Below are positions 41,835 to 49,167 of a DNA stretch of 49,167 nucleotides, one piece after another. Made by a program: the position numbers and the translations under genes. Position 1 is the first letter of the stretch. The number at the start of each line of letters is the position of its first letter. Source of the stretch: an uncultured Pseudomonadota bacterium (GTDB lineage Bacteria > Pseudomonadota > Gammaproteobacteria > Steroidobacterales > Steroidobacteraceae). The stretch spans positions 1 to 49,167 of the forward strand of contig CAIKZZ010000048.1 in the NCBI GenBank assembly GCA_903832085.1. The letters run 5' to 3'. Below the pieces are notes generated by a model that ran no database searches, had not been told where the DNA came from, and saw only the letters and a program-made list of their open reading frames with translations.

Positions 41835-44800
41835 ATGAGTAAAAAGTATTACTCGTGCGTTGCGATGTTTGGGTTGTGTCTTGCGGCCCACGTTGCGATG
41901 GCTGACTCGGTCGGTGATGTAGGCTCTGCCTTGAAATGGCGCCTGGTCGGGCCATTTCGAGGTGGCTGGAGCACTATGGCCGTAGGGGTTCCGACCGAAA
42001 CGGATACCTACTACTCAGCTGCAGCCGGTGGCGGACTATGGAAAACGGATGATTCAGGCCGTACGTGGATGCCACTGACAGATGCCTTGCCAATTGCTGG
42101 CGTTGGTGCAGTTGCGGTTGCCCCGTCGGACAGTCGGATTGTTTACCTAGGTTCAGGGCAGCCTGAGCCACGCTACGATGTGGTGGCGGGCAGTGGAGTC
42201 TATCGCTCGGCGGATTCCGGTAAGACGTGGACGTCTTTAGGACTCGCGGAAACTCGTCACATTGGCGCAATTGCCGTGGATCCGCGGGACGCGAACGTGG
42301 TGTTAGTCGCAGCACTTGGGCATTTGTTCGGAGCGCACCCTGAACGAGGGGTGTACCGGACGGAAGATGGTGGGAAGACGTGGGCAAAGACGCTCTATGT
42401 AAACGAGGCTACCGGGGCTGTTGATCTCGCAGTTGATAGCGCTGATCCGAATGTCGTTTTTGCGTCGACCTGGACGGCGCGTACATGGCCTTGGCTTGAT
42501 TATTTTACGCGCGTTGAAGGCTCTGGCAGTGCCATTTATAAGTCCATCGATGGCGGCAGACACTGGCTAAAACTCGGCGGAGAGGGTTGGCCTCAAGGCA
42601 ATCTTGGGCGTATTGGCATCGCCGTTACTCGCGCTCACGGAGCAACGCGACTGTATGCCACCATTGATAGCGCAAATTCTGCCGGGCTCTACCGTTCGGA
42701 TGATGCAGGTAAGCATTGGCAAAAAATGAGCAGCGTGCCTTGGGTTGCCAGTTGGTATATGAGCCGAATAACGGTCAGTCCAACGGATCCTGACACGCTC
42801 TATACCGCTGGTCGGTCAGTGCACGAATCTAACGATGGTGGCAAGACCTTCACTATCGTGCGTGGGGCTCCGGGCGGCGATGATTTTCACTACTATTGGA
42901 TTAATCCGCAGGATCCTAACCGACGTGTTGCCGCAGCTGACCAAGGCACGATCGTTACGACAAACGGTGGCCGTACTTGGAGCGATTGGTATAACCAGCC
43001 GACAGGACAGTTTTACTATCTAGCAACTGATCAGCGATTCCCGTACTGGATCTACTCTGGCCAAACAGACAATGGAACTGCTGCACTGGCGAGTCGTAGT
43101 GACTACGGCAGTTTAAGTTTGCGTGACTGGCATCCGGTTGGTGGTGATGAGCGTGGTTACAACGTTCCTGATCCAGAAGATCCGCAGGTCGTTTTTGCGA
43201 GTGGTCTTGGTGGCCGTATCTCGCGCTGGGATGGACGTACGGGGGAAATTACCAACGTGACTCCTTGGCCGGTTGCGAGCTATGCAAAACGGCCAACCGA
43301 CTACCGGTATCACTACAATTGGTTTACCCCTATCACATTCTCACGAACAGGCCCGCATGTGTTGTATGCCGGTGCACAAGTCTTGTTCCAGTCCCTAGAC
43401 CGGGGTGCTCATTGGCAAGCCATTAGCTCTGATCTTAGCGGACATGTGGCGGGTATTAAAAACTGTGGAGGTAACCCAGATGTCGCGCGGGCTTATGCTT
43501 GCGGCTTCGGTTCGATCAATGCGATTGCACCGTCTGGACATGATCCACAGGAAATCTGGCTCGGCACTGATGACGGCCTCGTCTGGTTGACGCGCAGTGG
43601 TGGAAACCAGTGGCAGAAAATAACGCCACCAGCTGTGCCACACTGGGCGAAGATCGCAAGCATCGACTTAGTGAACGATCATCCAGGCACAGCCTACATT
43701 GCGGTTGATAATCACCGTCAAGACGATAATAGGCCATTCGTTTTTAAGACGGTTGATTACGGGCGCACTTGGGCACAGATCAATGGTGACTTGCCGCAAG
43801 GCCACTCTGTGAGTGTAGTACGCGCCGATCCTGTACGCGCTGGATTGCTTTTTGCTGGAACGGATCGTGGCGTTTTAGTGTCGGTCGATGACGGAAAGCG
43901 CTGGCGTAGTCTCAGTCAAAACATGCCAGGAGTCTGGATCCATGACTTGCTAATCCACGACCACGATGTGATTGTTGCGACTGTGGGGCGAGGCATTTGG
44001 GTTTTGGATGATATTTCCCCGCTACGTCAGTGGGACTTAAGCAACGGCGAAAAAATAGTTCTTTATACGCCATCACCAACCATTCGGTTACGCGCCAACC
44101 AGAATAAGGACACCCCGTTTACTCCCGAGACGCCACTCGGTCAAAATCCCCCGACGGGTGCAGTAGTTGACTATTTTTTGGCTGAAAAGAGCGCAACGGG
44201 TGTGGAGCTAGAGGTGCATGACGCTGCTGGCGCGCTGATCCAGAAGTTTTCCAGCACGGCTCCAGAGAGCGATATAGAGACTAGCCCTTATTTCACGGCC
44301 GATTGGTGTAAGGAGCCACAAGTGCTGTCTGCTGACGCAGGCAGTCATCGCTTCGTGTGGAATTTACGAATGCCTCGGCCACGAGCCATTGAGTATCAGT
44401 ACAGTAATACGGCTTCGCGCACCGACGGGGCGGCGTTGACGCCTGAGGGACCGCTGGTATTGCCTGGAGAGTACCGTCTTACGCTGCGAGTCGCTGACAA
44501 AAGCGTAGAGCGCGCACTCATTATTTTGCCTGACCCGCGCGTCACTGCGAGTGCCTCTGATATGGAAGCGAGTGAGCGCCTTGCTGAGGACTTGACGCGG
44601 GATCTACACCGCATTTGGCAAGCCTACGCTGAGGTGGGAGCAATTCGTATTCAAATCATAGATAACCTGCCTATGTTAAAGGTAAAACATGCCACCGGCT
44701 TACTGCGGCAGCTTGAAGAATTCGACCGAGCACTACTCGAGCTTGTGAGCACAGAGGGGGAGGAATCAGGCTCTTTTGTAGCTAACGGCGAGATACTCGC

Positions 44801-45038
44801 GAATCTTGAGACTGACATTGAAGGTTCTGACCGTCGCCCTACTGAGGCACAACGTCAAGTGCGCGCAGCCGCCAATGCGCGCACTGATGAGACAATCTAT
44901 CGTTGGCAGCGTTTGCAGGCAGAGCGTTTAGTGGCTATCAATCGTCAGTTAGTTGAGGTACATCTGCCGCCATTAGTGGTTCCAGACGCTGCGCACTTGC
45001 GGTCAGTGGCCGCACCCGAGGGGGTTGATGTTCCGTAA
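41835..45038 (+). CDS. Secreted Asp-box (sortilin/VPS10-like) beta-propeller protein, copy 2
   Basis: The 1,067-residue precursor starts at ATG 41835 (GGAG about 7 bases upstream) with signal 'LCLAAHVAMADS'. It repeats the architecture of copy 1: opening 'LKWRLVGPFRGGWSTMAVG', Asp boxes such as 'GLWKTDDSGRTW', 'GVYRSADSGKTW', 'GVYRTEDGGKTW', 'GLYRSDDAGKHW' and 'VFKTVDYGRTW', closing 'ATVGRGIWVLDDISPLRQW', then a beta domain and a helical C-terminus. Some boxes are altered and it has inserts ('KNCGGNPDVARAYACGFG') with a possible disulfide. It is an ancient paralogue of copy 1, and the pair probably forms an operon. Confidence 0.85.
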   Translation: MSKKYYSCVAMFGLCLAAHVAMADSVGDVGSALKWRLVGPFRGGWSTMAVGVPTETDTYYSAAAGGGLWKTDDSGRTWMPLTDALPIAGVGAVAVAPSDSRIVYLGSGQPEPRYDVVAGSGVYRSADSGKTWTSLGLAETRHIGAIAVDPRDANVVLVAALGHLFGAHPERGVYRTEDGGKTWAKTLYVNEATGAVDLAVDSADPNVVFASTWTARTWPWLDYFTRVEGSGSAIYKSIDGGRHWLKLGGEGWPQGNLGRIGIAVTRAHGATRLYATIDSANSAGLYRSDDAGKHWQKMSSVPWVASWYMSRITVSPTDPDTLYTAGRSVHESNDGGKTFTIVRGAPGGDDFHYYWINPQDPNRRVAAADQGTIVTTNGGRTWSDWYNQPTGQFYYLATDQRFPYWIYSGQTDNGTAALASRSDYGSLSLRDWHPVGGDERGYNVPDPEDPQVVFASGLGGRISRWDGRTGEITNVTPWPVASYAKRPTDYRYHYNWFTPITFSRTGPHVLYAGAQVLFQSLDRGAHWQAISSDLSGHVAGIKNCGGNPDVARAYACGFGSINAIAPSGHDPQEIWLGTDDGLVWLTRSGGNQWQKITPPAVPHWAKIASIDLVNDHPGTAYIAVDNHRQDDNRPFVFKTVDYGRTWAQINGDLPQGHSVSVVRADPVRAGLLFAGTDRGVLVSVDDGKRWRSLSQNMPGVWIHDLLIHDHDVIVATVGRGIWVLDDISPLRQWDLSNGEKIVLYTPSPTIRLRANQNKDTPFTPETPLGQNPPTGAVVDYFLAEKSATGVELEVHDAAGALIQKFSSTAPESDIETSPYFTADWCKEPQVLSADAGSHRFVWNLRMPRPRAIEYQYSNTASRTDGAALTPEGPLVLPGEYRLTLRVADKSVERALIILPDPRVTASASDMEASERLAEDLTRDLHRIWQAYAEVGAIRIQIIDNLPMLKVKHATGLLRQLEEFDRALLELVSTEGEESGSFVANGEILANLETDIEGSDRRPTEAQRQVRAAANARTDETIYRWQRLQAERLVAINRQLVEVHLPPLVVPDAAHLRSVAAPEGVDVP

Positions 45039-45112
45039 GTGAGCAAGCGCCGGAGAATTGGGTGGTCGAACCTGTGATGCGCATTTGACCTACTGCAGGA
45101 CGGAACAACGCG

Positions 45113-45865
45113 ATGAAGCTGCAAGACAAAGTTGCGATTATTACTGGCGCAAGTTCCGGCATTGGGCGAGGGATTGCTGTCGCCTTTGCTCGCGAGGGTG
45201 CTGCTGTGCTGATTAATTATCCAACGCCAGCTCAAAAAGCTGACGCCACTCATGTCTGTGATGCGATTGTCTCGGCAGGTGGGAGCGCTTTTGCCGTTCT
45301 GGGTGACGTGAGCGAGGAAAAGTCTGTCGATCAGATCGTGGATGCATGCCTTTCTGCCTATGGCAAGGTCGATATATTAGTGAATAATGCGGGGGTTGCT
45401 AGTGCATCCCCAGTTGAGCTTATGCCAGTCACCGAATGGGACAGGATTCTAGCCGTGCATTTACGGGGCACTTTTTTAATGACACGGCGAGTGTTGCCCT
45501 TGCTCTACGCTCAAGGATCCGGCCGCATCATCAATACGGCAAGTCAGCTTGCTTACAAAGGGGCTCCAGGGTTTTCGCACTATACGGCAGCAAAAGGCGC
45601 GATCTTGTCATTTACCCGTTCGGTTGCACTGGAGATTGGTACGCGCGGGGTAACCATTAATTGTGTTGCCCCAGGTGCTACTCAAACACCAATGCTGGCA
45701 GACGTGCCCAGCGCCGTACTAGAGCAGATTCGGCTAGGGATTCCTGTTGGCCGGATTGCCGATGTGCATGACATCGTTCCGAGCTATGTGTTCCTAGCAA
45801 GTGATGATGCACGTCACTATCAGGGGCAGTGCATCAGCCCAAATGGCGGAGATGTGTTTCTGTAA
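45113..45865 (+). CDS. Short-chain dehydrogenase/reductase (glucose 1-dehydrogenase-like)
   Basis: The 250-residue classical SDR has the cofactor motif 'TGASSGIGRGIA', 'DILVNNAGVAS', the catalytic Ser in 'IINTASQLAYKG' and the Tyr-Lys pair in 'HYTAAKGA', followed by 'INCVAPGATQTPM'. 'INYPTPAQKAD' after strand 2 suggests NADP or NAD use without a clear acidic NAD marker. It resembles glucose/sugar dehydrogenases, but SDR specificity cannot be read. It begins 74 bases after copy 2 of the Asp-box genes on the same strand and may be co-transcribed. Confidence 0.88.
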   Translation: MKLQDKVAIITGASSGIGRGIAVAFAREGAAVLINYPTPAQKADATHVCDAIVSAGGSAFAVLGDVSEEKSVDQIVDACLSAYGKVDILVNNAGVASASPVELMPVTEWDRILAVHLRGTFLMTRRVLPLLYAQGSGRIINTASQLAYKGAPGFSHYTAAKGAILSFTRSVALEIGTRGVTINCVAPGATQTPMLADVPSAVLEQIRLGIPVGRIADVHDIVPSYVFLASDDARHYQGQCISPNGGDVFL

Positions 45866-45920
45866 GATGCGGCTCCTCGAACTTGCTTAGCTAACATCGG
45901 TGCCATCTTGGGTTAGACAT

Positions 45921-46706
45921 ATGCGCGTGATGGTCTGCAAAACGATTATTCCTCTCGCTGGTTCGGCGCTAGCCGCAGCGCTGCTTTTATGCAACAGCCT
46001 GTGCATCGCAGCGCCAGAGGAAATCCAAGTCTACCTTGACGATAAAGAAGACCCTGGGGTGATGAGTATCGATTGGCATAATAATTATGTGTTTTCCGGA
46101 CGAACGCGTCCTGATTATGTCGGCGAAAAGCCGCCAAACCATCTATACCGTCTGACGCCGGAATTGAACTACGGCGTATCGCAGGTCTTTGAGTTAGGTG
46201 CCTATTTGCTAACGAGTCGCGACAGCTCCGGGCAATGGGCCGCGGATGGTGCCAAAGTACGTCTCAAGTACATTGCACCCCACATGGAAGAGGGAGTCTT
46301 TTATGGTCTGAATCTAGAGGTAGGCCAGCAGAACCACGCGCTATCGCAAGACCCTTGGGGGGCTCAGCTCAAAGGAATAATTGGTTGGCGCCACGGAGCT
46401 TGGACGTTGGGGTACAACATGAATCTTGATACAGCCCTCAGTCCGAGGGGCGGGCCAGTAACGAGTGAAAGTGATTTAAAGATTAATTACGCTGTGACGC
46501 ACCGGACCCAGATGGGAATTGAAAGTTATAATGAGCTTGGTCCAAGCTCGCACCCACACGCATTTAACGCAGACAGCAAAGTGCTCTATGCAGTGCTTGA
46601 TACGAGTTTTCACGCGCTGGATATAAATATGGGCGTCGGCCGTGGCTTGACTCATCCGTCAGACATGTGGACCCTAAAGATGATCATCGGTACGCACTTT
46701 CAGTAG
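45921..46706 (+). CDS. Probable outer-membrane beta-barrel protein of unknown function
   Basis: From ATG 45921 the product has 261 residues. It has a long signal peptide (hydrophobic 'AGSALAAALLLC', cleavage near 'CIAAPEE'), and a mature part of alternating beta strands with aromatic girdles: 'LYRLTPELNYGVSQVFELGAY', 'GVFYGLNLEVGQQNHAL', 'GWRHGAWTLGYNMNLD', 'KINYAVTHRTQMGIESYNEL'. It ends in Phe-Gln, close to the C-terminal Phe common to barrels. I do not recognise a named family; it has the look of the phenol-MetA/transporter-like barrel group. Confidence 0.65.
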   Translation: MRVMVCKTIIPLAGSALAAALLLCNSLCIAAPEEIQVYLDDKEDPGVMSIDWHNNYVFSGRTRPDYVGEKPPNHLYRLTPELNYGVSQVFELGAYLLTSRDSSGQWAADGAKVRLKYIAPHMEEGVFYGLNLEVGQQNHALSQDPWGAQLKGIIGWRHGAWTLGYNMNLDTALSPRGGPVTSESDLKINYAVTHRTQMGIESYNELGPSSHPHAFNADSKVLYAVLDTSFHALDINMGVGRGLTHPSDMWTLKMIIGTHFQ

Positions 46707-46857
46707 CGCCTACCAAGACACTCTCCTAGCGCCGAGAAGACTCGTACTAAGAGCTGATTTCTTTAAGGTCTGCCACTTTCGGGCGCGGCCTTTACCACCT
46801 TAGTGAACCGCTGAGCTATCAAGAATCTACCTACTACTATCGTAGCCCATCACGCCG
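46707..46857. other. Non-coding stretch upstream of the Pho-box repeats
   Basis: No gene or clear terminator is seen. On the reverse strand the stretch 46772-46822 contains GATAGCTCAGCGG, which looks like a tRNA D arm, but no anticodon or T arm follows, so no tRNA is called. Confidence 0.5.
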
Positions 46858-47041
46858 TTGTCACAAAAATGTCACTTAAAGCATGCTCGGCCTTGTCTCT
46901 AGGTCAACTTCAGACTGCTTAAAGGCCAAAAACAGGCAAAATGTCACAAAAATGTCACTTTAAGCATGCTCGGCCTTGTCTCTAGGCTGACTTCAGGCTG
47001 CGTGGAGACTAAAAACACGCCACATGTCATTAAACCGTCAC
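46858..47041 (+). promoter_or_regulatory. Three Pho boxes (PhoB sites) upstream of pstS
   Basis: Box 1: TGTCACAAAAATGTCAC at 46859-46875. Box 2: the identical 17 bases at 46942-46958. Box 3: TGTCATTAAACCGTCAC at 47025-47041. Each has the TGTCA direct repeat with 11-base period that PhoB recognises. Box 3 replaces the -35 region, and a possible -10 (CTATGGT) lies about ten bases beyond at 47051-47057. Phosphate starvation should induce pstS. Confidence 0.85.
46859..47041 (+). repeat. 83-bp tandem repeat (two full units plus 17 bases) carrying Pho boxes
   Basis: Unit 1 (46859-46941) and unit 2 (46942-47024) agree at about 70 of 83 positions by eye, including the Pho box and the shared AGCATGCTCGGCCTTGTCTC. 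A third partial unit begins at 47025. The spacing between Pho boxes is exactly 83 bases both times. Confidence 0.85.
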
Positions 47042-47114
47042 TAACAGTCTCTATGGTGCGCGCATGACAAACGACTGTGTTAAGAAATCCACTAAATTAA
47101 GTCAAGAGGACGCC

Positions 47115-48164
47115 ATGCAAAAAGTATCTGCTGCATTCACATTGGTGCTTGCGATCAGCTGTGCAACTGTTGCGAACGCACAGAGCACGCGTGATGCCAT
47201 CTCAATCGTGGGCTCTTCCACTGTTTTTCCTTTCTCTGCCACCGTAGCTGAGCATTTCCAAAAAGCCAATTCTCAGTTCAAGACTCCTAAGGTTGAGAGC
47301 AACGGCACGGGTGGAGGTTTTAAATTATTTTGCGGTGGAGTCGGGACGCAATATCCAGATATCGCCAATGCATCCAGGCGCATCAAGAGCACAGAACTCG
47401 AAGCCTGCGTAAAAAACGGCGTTAAAGATGTCGCGGAGATCAAATTTGGTTATGACGGCATCACTATCGCGACAAAAAAAGGCGCGCCGGCCTACGCATT
47501 AACCCGCAAAGAGATTTATCTTGCAGTGGCCGCGCAGGTTCCAGATCCAAACGACAGCAATACGTTGATTAGCAACCCTTACCACACGTGGTCGCAGATC
47601 AATCCGAAGCTTCCCAATCAGCCAATTCAGATCTTTGGGCCAGCCCCAAATCATGGCACTCGAGATGCCTTTGCAGAATTGGTTCTCGAAGCTGGCTGCA
47701 CACAGTACTCATGGCTGAAGTCTTTGAAAGAGGTCGATGAGGGACGCTATAAGCGCGTCTGCACGCAGGTTCGCGAAGACGGCGTCTGGACTGACGTTTC
47801 AGAGGACTATGCAATGATCGTCAGCAAGTTGGCCAATAATCCGCAAGCACTCGCCGTATTTACCTTTTCTTACCTTGACCAGAATCATGACAAGCTCGCG
47901 GCCGCGAGTATCGAAGGCAAACAGCCCACTTTCGCTTCAATAGGTGATGGCAGTTATCTAATTTCGCGCCCTCTTTTCTTTTACGTTAAGAAAGCCCACG
48001 TATCTTCGATCCCAGGAATCCGAGAATTCATTGCCGAATTCATCAACGATAAAGCGATCGGACCTAACGGCTATCTGCTTGATAAGGGTTTGATACCACT
48101 AAAAGCAAGCGAGGCAAGTGCTGTCCGCAAGGACGCCACCGACCTACGCAACGTCCGCCTATGA
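47115..48164 (+). CDS. pstS: Phosphate ABC transporter substrate-binding protein (PstS family)
   Basis: From ATG 47115 (AGAGGA five bases upstream) the product has 349 residues, with a signal peptide ending 'TVANAQS'. The phosphate-binding pattern is visible: 'ISIVGSSTVFPFS', 'ESNGTGGGFKLFCGG', 'IANASRRIKSTE', 'GPAPNHGTRDAFAEL'. The SST, SR and GTRD-type segments line up with the phosphate ligands of PstS. It captures periplasmic phosphate for PstCAB. The pst permease genes are not in the window. ATG 47064 lies in frame upstream but would precede the signal peptide by 17 residues. Three Pho boxes lie upstream. Confidence 0.92.
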   Translation: MQKVSAAFTLVLAISCATVANAQSTRDAISIVGSSTVFPFSATVAEHFQKANSQFKTPKVESNGTGGGFKLFCGGVGTQYPDIANASRRIKSTELEACVKNGVKDVAEIKFGYDGITIATKKGAPAYALTRKEIYLAVAAQVPDPNDSNTLISNPYHTWSQINPKLPNQPIQIFGPAPNHGTRDAFAELVLEAGCTQYSWLKSLKEVDEGRYKRVCTQVREDGVWTDVSEDYAMIVSKLANNPQALAVFTFSYLDQNHDKLAAASIEGKQPTFASIGDGSYLISRPLFFYVKKAHVSSIPGIREFIAEFINDKAIGPNGYLLDKGLIPLKASEASAVRKDATDLRNVRL

Positions 48165-48244
48165 ACCGATAAAAAGTTAGGCTCATAAGTTGAATGAAAT
48201 GTCGCGGAATGAGAATGGAATCTAGCAGAACAAAAGAGAACATA

Positions 48245-49057
48245 TTGAACAATAGAAAAATGATCGTTGCTATAGCCCTGGCGCTCGGTTTTGCCGCTCA
48301 GCACGGGGCCAATGCAGCCACGACGCCCGGCGCTGCCGTAACCGTTGCTGCAAGCGCTGATGATCTAAAGATGGTGCGTAGCCAGCTGGAGGCGCTTGCC
48401 GACCGGCTCGCTCGGCTTGAGGAAAGCAATCAAAAGCTACAGCAGGAAAACGCTGCGCTGAAAGCGGAAGGCGTTAAGCTCGCTGCCGCCCAGCAGGATG
48501 CAGAGAAGTCACGCGATGCTCATGCGGACGCGCTCGCGAAAACCCAAGCGAAAGTCACGGCGAGTGATTGGGCGAGCAATATAAAGTTCTCTGGTGATTT
48601 TCGGTATCGCGACGAAGAAATTCAGCGGTCTGTTAAAAGCGATCAGACCCGCCAGCGCCTACGCGCACGGTTCGGGTTTACAGCGAAGGTAGTGGATGGG
48701 TTGGCTGTCACGCTGCGACTCGCATCTGGCGGAGATGACCCACGCTCACCGAACCAGACCTTGGGCGCCAGCGGCACCGGGATGGCTCGGCGCAGCATTG
48801 GGCTAGATCAATATTTTGCGACGTGGAAGCCGGTTGATGGTTTGACGGCCACCATCGGCCGCATGCCGACGCCTTGGTTCCGCCCGGGTCAAAGCATTTT
48901 AGTCGATAATGACATCAACCCTGAGGGCCTTGCTGTCAATTACCAGCACGGCATTTTCTTCGGCAACGCCTTTGGCTTGTGGCTGTCGGAAATCTCAACC
49001 TATAACGTTGATCCGACAACAGGATTTGACCTGCCGGCTGTTTCCCGGACCAGCTGA
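48245..49057 (+). pseudogene. Putative porin, interrupted by an IS3-family element
   Basis: The reading frame has a signal peptide ('MIVAIALALGFAAQHGANA'), a coiled coil of about 55 residues ('MVRSQLEALADRLARLEESN', 'QKLQQENAALKAE'), then a beta-barrel start ('IKFSGDFRYRDEEIQ', 'RLRARFGFTAKVVDGLAVTL', 'YFATWKPVDGLTATIGRMPTP'), as in the Xanthomonadales putative porin family. Native sequence ends at 49026; the last codons before the stop at 49055-49057 belong to the IS end. TTG 48245 is chosen for its nearby AGAG site; ATG 48260 or 48215 are alternatives. Position after pstS suggests a phosphate-linked porin. Confidence 0.8.
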
Positions 49058-49167
49058 AGCTTGAGAGAATGGTTCCCTTGGCAAGCGAGGGACTATGAAG
49101 AAGTCAAGGTTTACGGAAGAGCAGATGGTGCGGATCGTGCGGGAGTCGGATGCCAACGGCGTTCCGA
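49027..49167 (+). mobile_element. IS3-family insertion sequence, left end (continues beyond window)
   Basis: The left terminus starts TGACCTGCCGGCTG at 49027, inside the porin gene, and the same 34 bases occur at 35717 with 3 differences. OrfA begins 68 bases inside. The right end and any target duplication are outside the window. Confidence 0.8.
49095..49167 (+). CDS. IS3-family transposase OrfA, N-terminal part (cut by window edge)
   Basis: Starting at ATG 49095 after GCGAGGGACT, the frame reads 'MKKSRFTEEQMVRIVRESDA' and then 'NGVP' before the window ends. The 'RFTEEQMVRIVRE' start is typical of the HTH OrfA of the IS407/IS2-like branch of IS3. It differs from the OrfA at the other end of the window (24 codons seen versus 33), so they are different elements. 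Confidence 0.85.
   Translation, partial: MKKSRFTEEQMVRIVRESDANGVP

Noticed and set aside
46772-46822. tRNA-like sequence on the reverse strand (GATAGCTCAGCGG with following GC-rich stems)
   Set aside because: Only a D-arm-like piece is present. There is no anticodon stem-loop, no GGTTCRANTCC T arm and no pairing acceptor stem at the right distance.

Overview
The window (49,167 bp, mid-50s % GC by eye) is a chromosomal contig from a gammaproteobacterium outside the enterics. The chain rsmD / ftsY-ftsE-ftsX-rpoH, the rpmB-rpmG / radC / coaBC-dut cluster and mutY-yggX are typical of Gammaproteobacteria. A CIRCE operator in front of rpoH, many secreted peptidase-like proteins and Asp-box (sortilin-like) proteins point towards the Xanthomonadales/Nevskiales side, but the genus cannot be read from the sequence. 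Both ends of the window are cut inside IS3-family transposase genes, so it probably spans one contig between two insertion sequences.

Region 1 (1-31,800) is mostly housekeeping. It holds glutaryl-CoA dehydrogenase, a lipoprotein with an FAD/NAD(P) oxidoreductase, a histone-deacetylase-like hydrolase, rpoH with its CIRCE promoter, ftsX-ftsE-ftsY, rsmD, coaD, gamma-glutamyltranspeptidase, mutM, a fatty acid desaturase, L33 and L28, a STAS protein, radC, coaBC, dut, pyrE, xthA, an AmpG-like permease with a Rieske protein, trmB, ppk2, a Tat-exported M24 peptidase, a periplasmic chorismate mutase-cyclohexadienyl dehydratase fusion, a DUF885 protein, tRNA-Gly(CCC), a YceI protein, mutY, yggX and tRNA-Phe(GAA).

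Region 2 (about 31,750-38,600) follows tRNA-Phe and is accessory. It has a large surface lipoprotein, the C-terminal stump of a tyrosine recombinase, an AT-rich FkbM methyltransferase gene, IS3 remnants (including a 44-bp sequence carrying both kinds of IS end), an acetyltransferase, an XRE repressor/membrane protein pair with a palindrome over the repressor start codon, and a lipoprotein whose solute-binding domain appears circularly permuted.

Region 3 (38,600-46,700) carries two tandem, secreted, roughly 1,060-residue Asp-box propeller proteins, a short-chain dehydrogenase and a probable outer-membrane protein.

Region 4 (46,700-end) is a phosphate-starvation locus. Three Pho boxes, spaced exactly 83 bp apart in a tandem repeat, precede a pstS-type gene. 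It is followed by a putative porin gene that is interrupted after about 260 codons by an IS3-family element running off the end of the window.

The observations most worth following are the permuted solute-binding protein, the triplicated Pho-box promoter, the XRE/membrane module with its operator, the AroQ-PheC fusion, CIRCE control of rpoH, and the paired Asp-box proteins.
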